Source: Neptuniibacter sp. (GTDB lineage Bacteria; Pseudomonadota; Gammaproteobacteria; Pseudomonadales; Balneatricaceae). Taken from it: a stretch of DNA of 6,036 nucleotides. The position numbers were made by a program, and so were the translations under genes. Where the stretch lies: NCBI GenBank assembly GCA_024686055.1, contig JAIBDV010000206.1:1-6036 (forward strand), given 5' to 3'. Shown one piece after another: positions 5,803 through 6,036 of the stretch. Position 1 is the stretch's first letter. Each line of letters begins with the position of its first letter. Under the pieces are notes generated by a model that had not been told where the DNA came from, ran no database searches, and worked only from the letters and a program-made list of their open reading frames with translations.

Positions 5803-6036
5803 TCAGATATGTTGCACCTGATCAATTTCAAACTCAGCCATACCACCTGGCGTGGTAATAGCGACAATGTCGCCTTCTTCTTTACCAATCAGGCCACGGG
5901 CAATAGGTGAGTTGATAGAGATCTTTTTCTCTTTAAGATCAGCCTCATCATCACCTACGATCTGGTAAGTCATCTCTTCCTCTGTTTCCACATTCAGAAT
6001 GGTCACAGTGGTACCGAAGATAACCTTGCCAGAGTG
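5803..6036 (-). CDS. greA: Transcription elongation factor GreA (C-terminal part, enters from right edge)
   Basis: GreA binds the RNA polymerase secondary channel and stimulates cleavage of backtracked transcripts. The window contains the last 77 codons and the stop; the full protein is about 158 residues, so the N-terminal coiled coil and true start are beyond 6036. What remains is the FKBP-like C-terminal domain: SGKVIFGTTVTILN, then YQIVGDDEADL, the hallmark SPIARGLIGKEEGD, and TPGGMAEFEIDQVQHI at the end. The segment aligns without gaps to E. coli GreA from about residue 82, as far as I recall that sequence. A GTG at 6004-6006 lies inside the domain and is not the start. The gene is convergent with the three-gene cassette and shares the bidirectional terminator with it. 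Confidence 0.96.
   Translation of the reverse strand, partial: HSGKVIFGTTVTILNVETEEEMTYQIVGDDEADLKEKKISINSPIARGLIGKEEGDIVAITTPGGMAEFEIDQVQHI

Noticed and set aside
1..6036. CRISPR array, transposable element, tRNA, attachment site or riboswitch.
   Set aside because: No regular repeat-spacer pattern, transposase-like frame, long terminal repeats or tRNA-like cloverleaf was seen; the few dyads are short and accounted for as terminators or regulatory candidates.

Overview
The window looks like chromosomal DNA of a gammaproteobacterium, probably from the marine Oceanospirillales/Pseudomonadales side. The FtsH N-terminus closely resembles my recollection of the Pseudomonas protein, and the RlmE, YhbY and GreA sequences are typical of the class. 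The genus cannot be fixed from the sequence alone. No mobile element, tRNA, rRNA or CRISPR array was seen.

Layout from left to right. The minus strand carries ftsH (membrane AAA+ protease; its 3' part lies off the left edge) and, upstream of it, rlmE (23S rRNA 2'-O-methyltransferase). A 156-bp gap between them holds a hairpin and a candidate ftsH promoter. A divergent region of about 120 bp follows, then yhbY (ribosome-assembly CRM-domain protein) on the plus strand, ending in a hairpin. A 205-bp gap carries a palindromic operator-like element. Next come three tightly packed plus-strand genes: a lipoprotein with a retropepsin-like protease domain, a membrane protein combining a catalytically dead periplasmic transglutaminase-like domain with seven C-terminal membrane helices, and a RimK-like ATP-grasp ligase. 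A strong bidirectional terminator separates them from greA, which enters from the right edge on the minus strand.

The outer genes form the familiar greA / yhbY / rlmE-ftsH housekeeping block in the orientation I recall from E. coli. The three-gene cassette sits between yhbY and greA. Its genes overlap by 1 and 8 nt and share one terminator, so they almost certainly form one transcript. This protease, dead-transglutaminase membrane protein and ATP-grasp ligase combination has been noted in comparative genomics as a putative peptide-ligation/modification system, but I know of no established substrate. It is the part of the window most likely to hold undescribed biology: a cytosolic amide-bond-forming enzyme linked genetically to an inner-membrane peptide-binding protein and a lipid-anchored protease.
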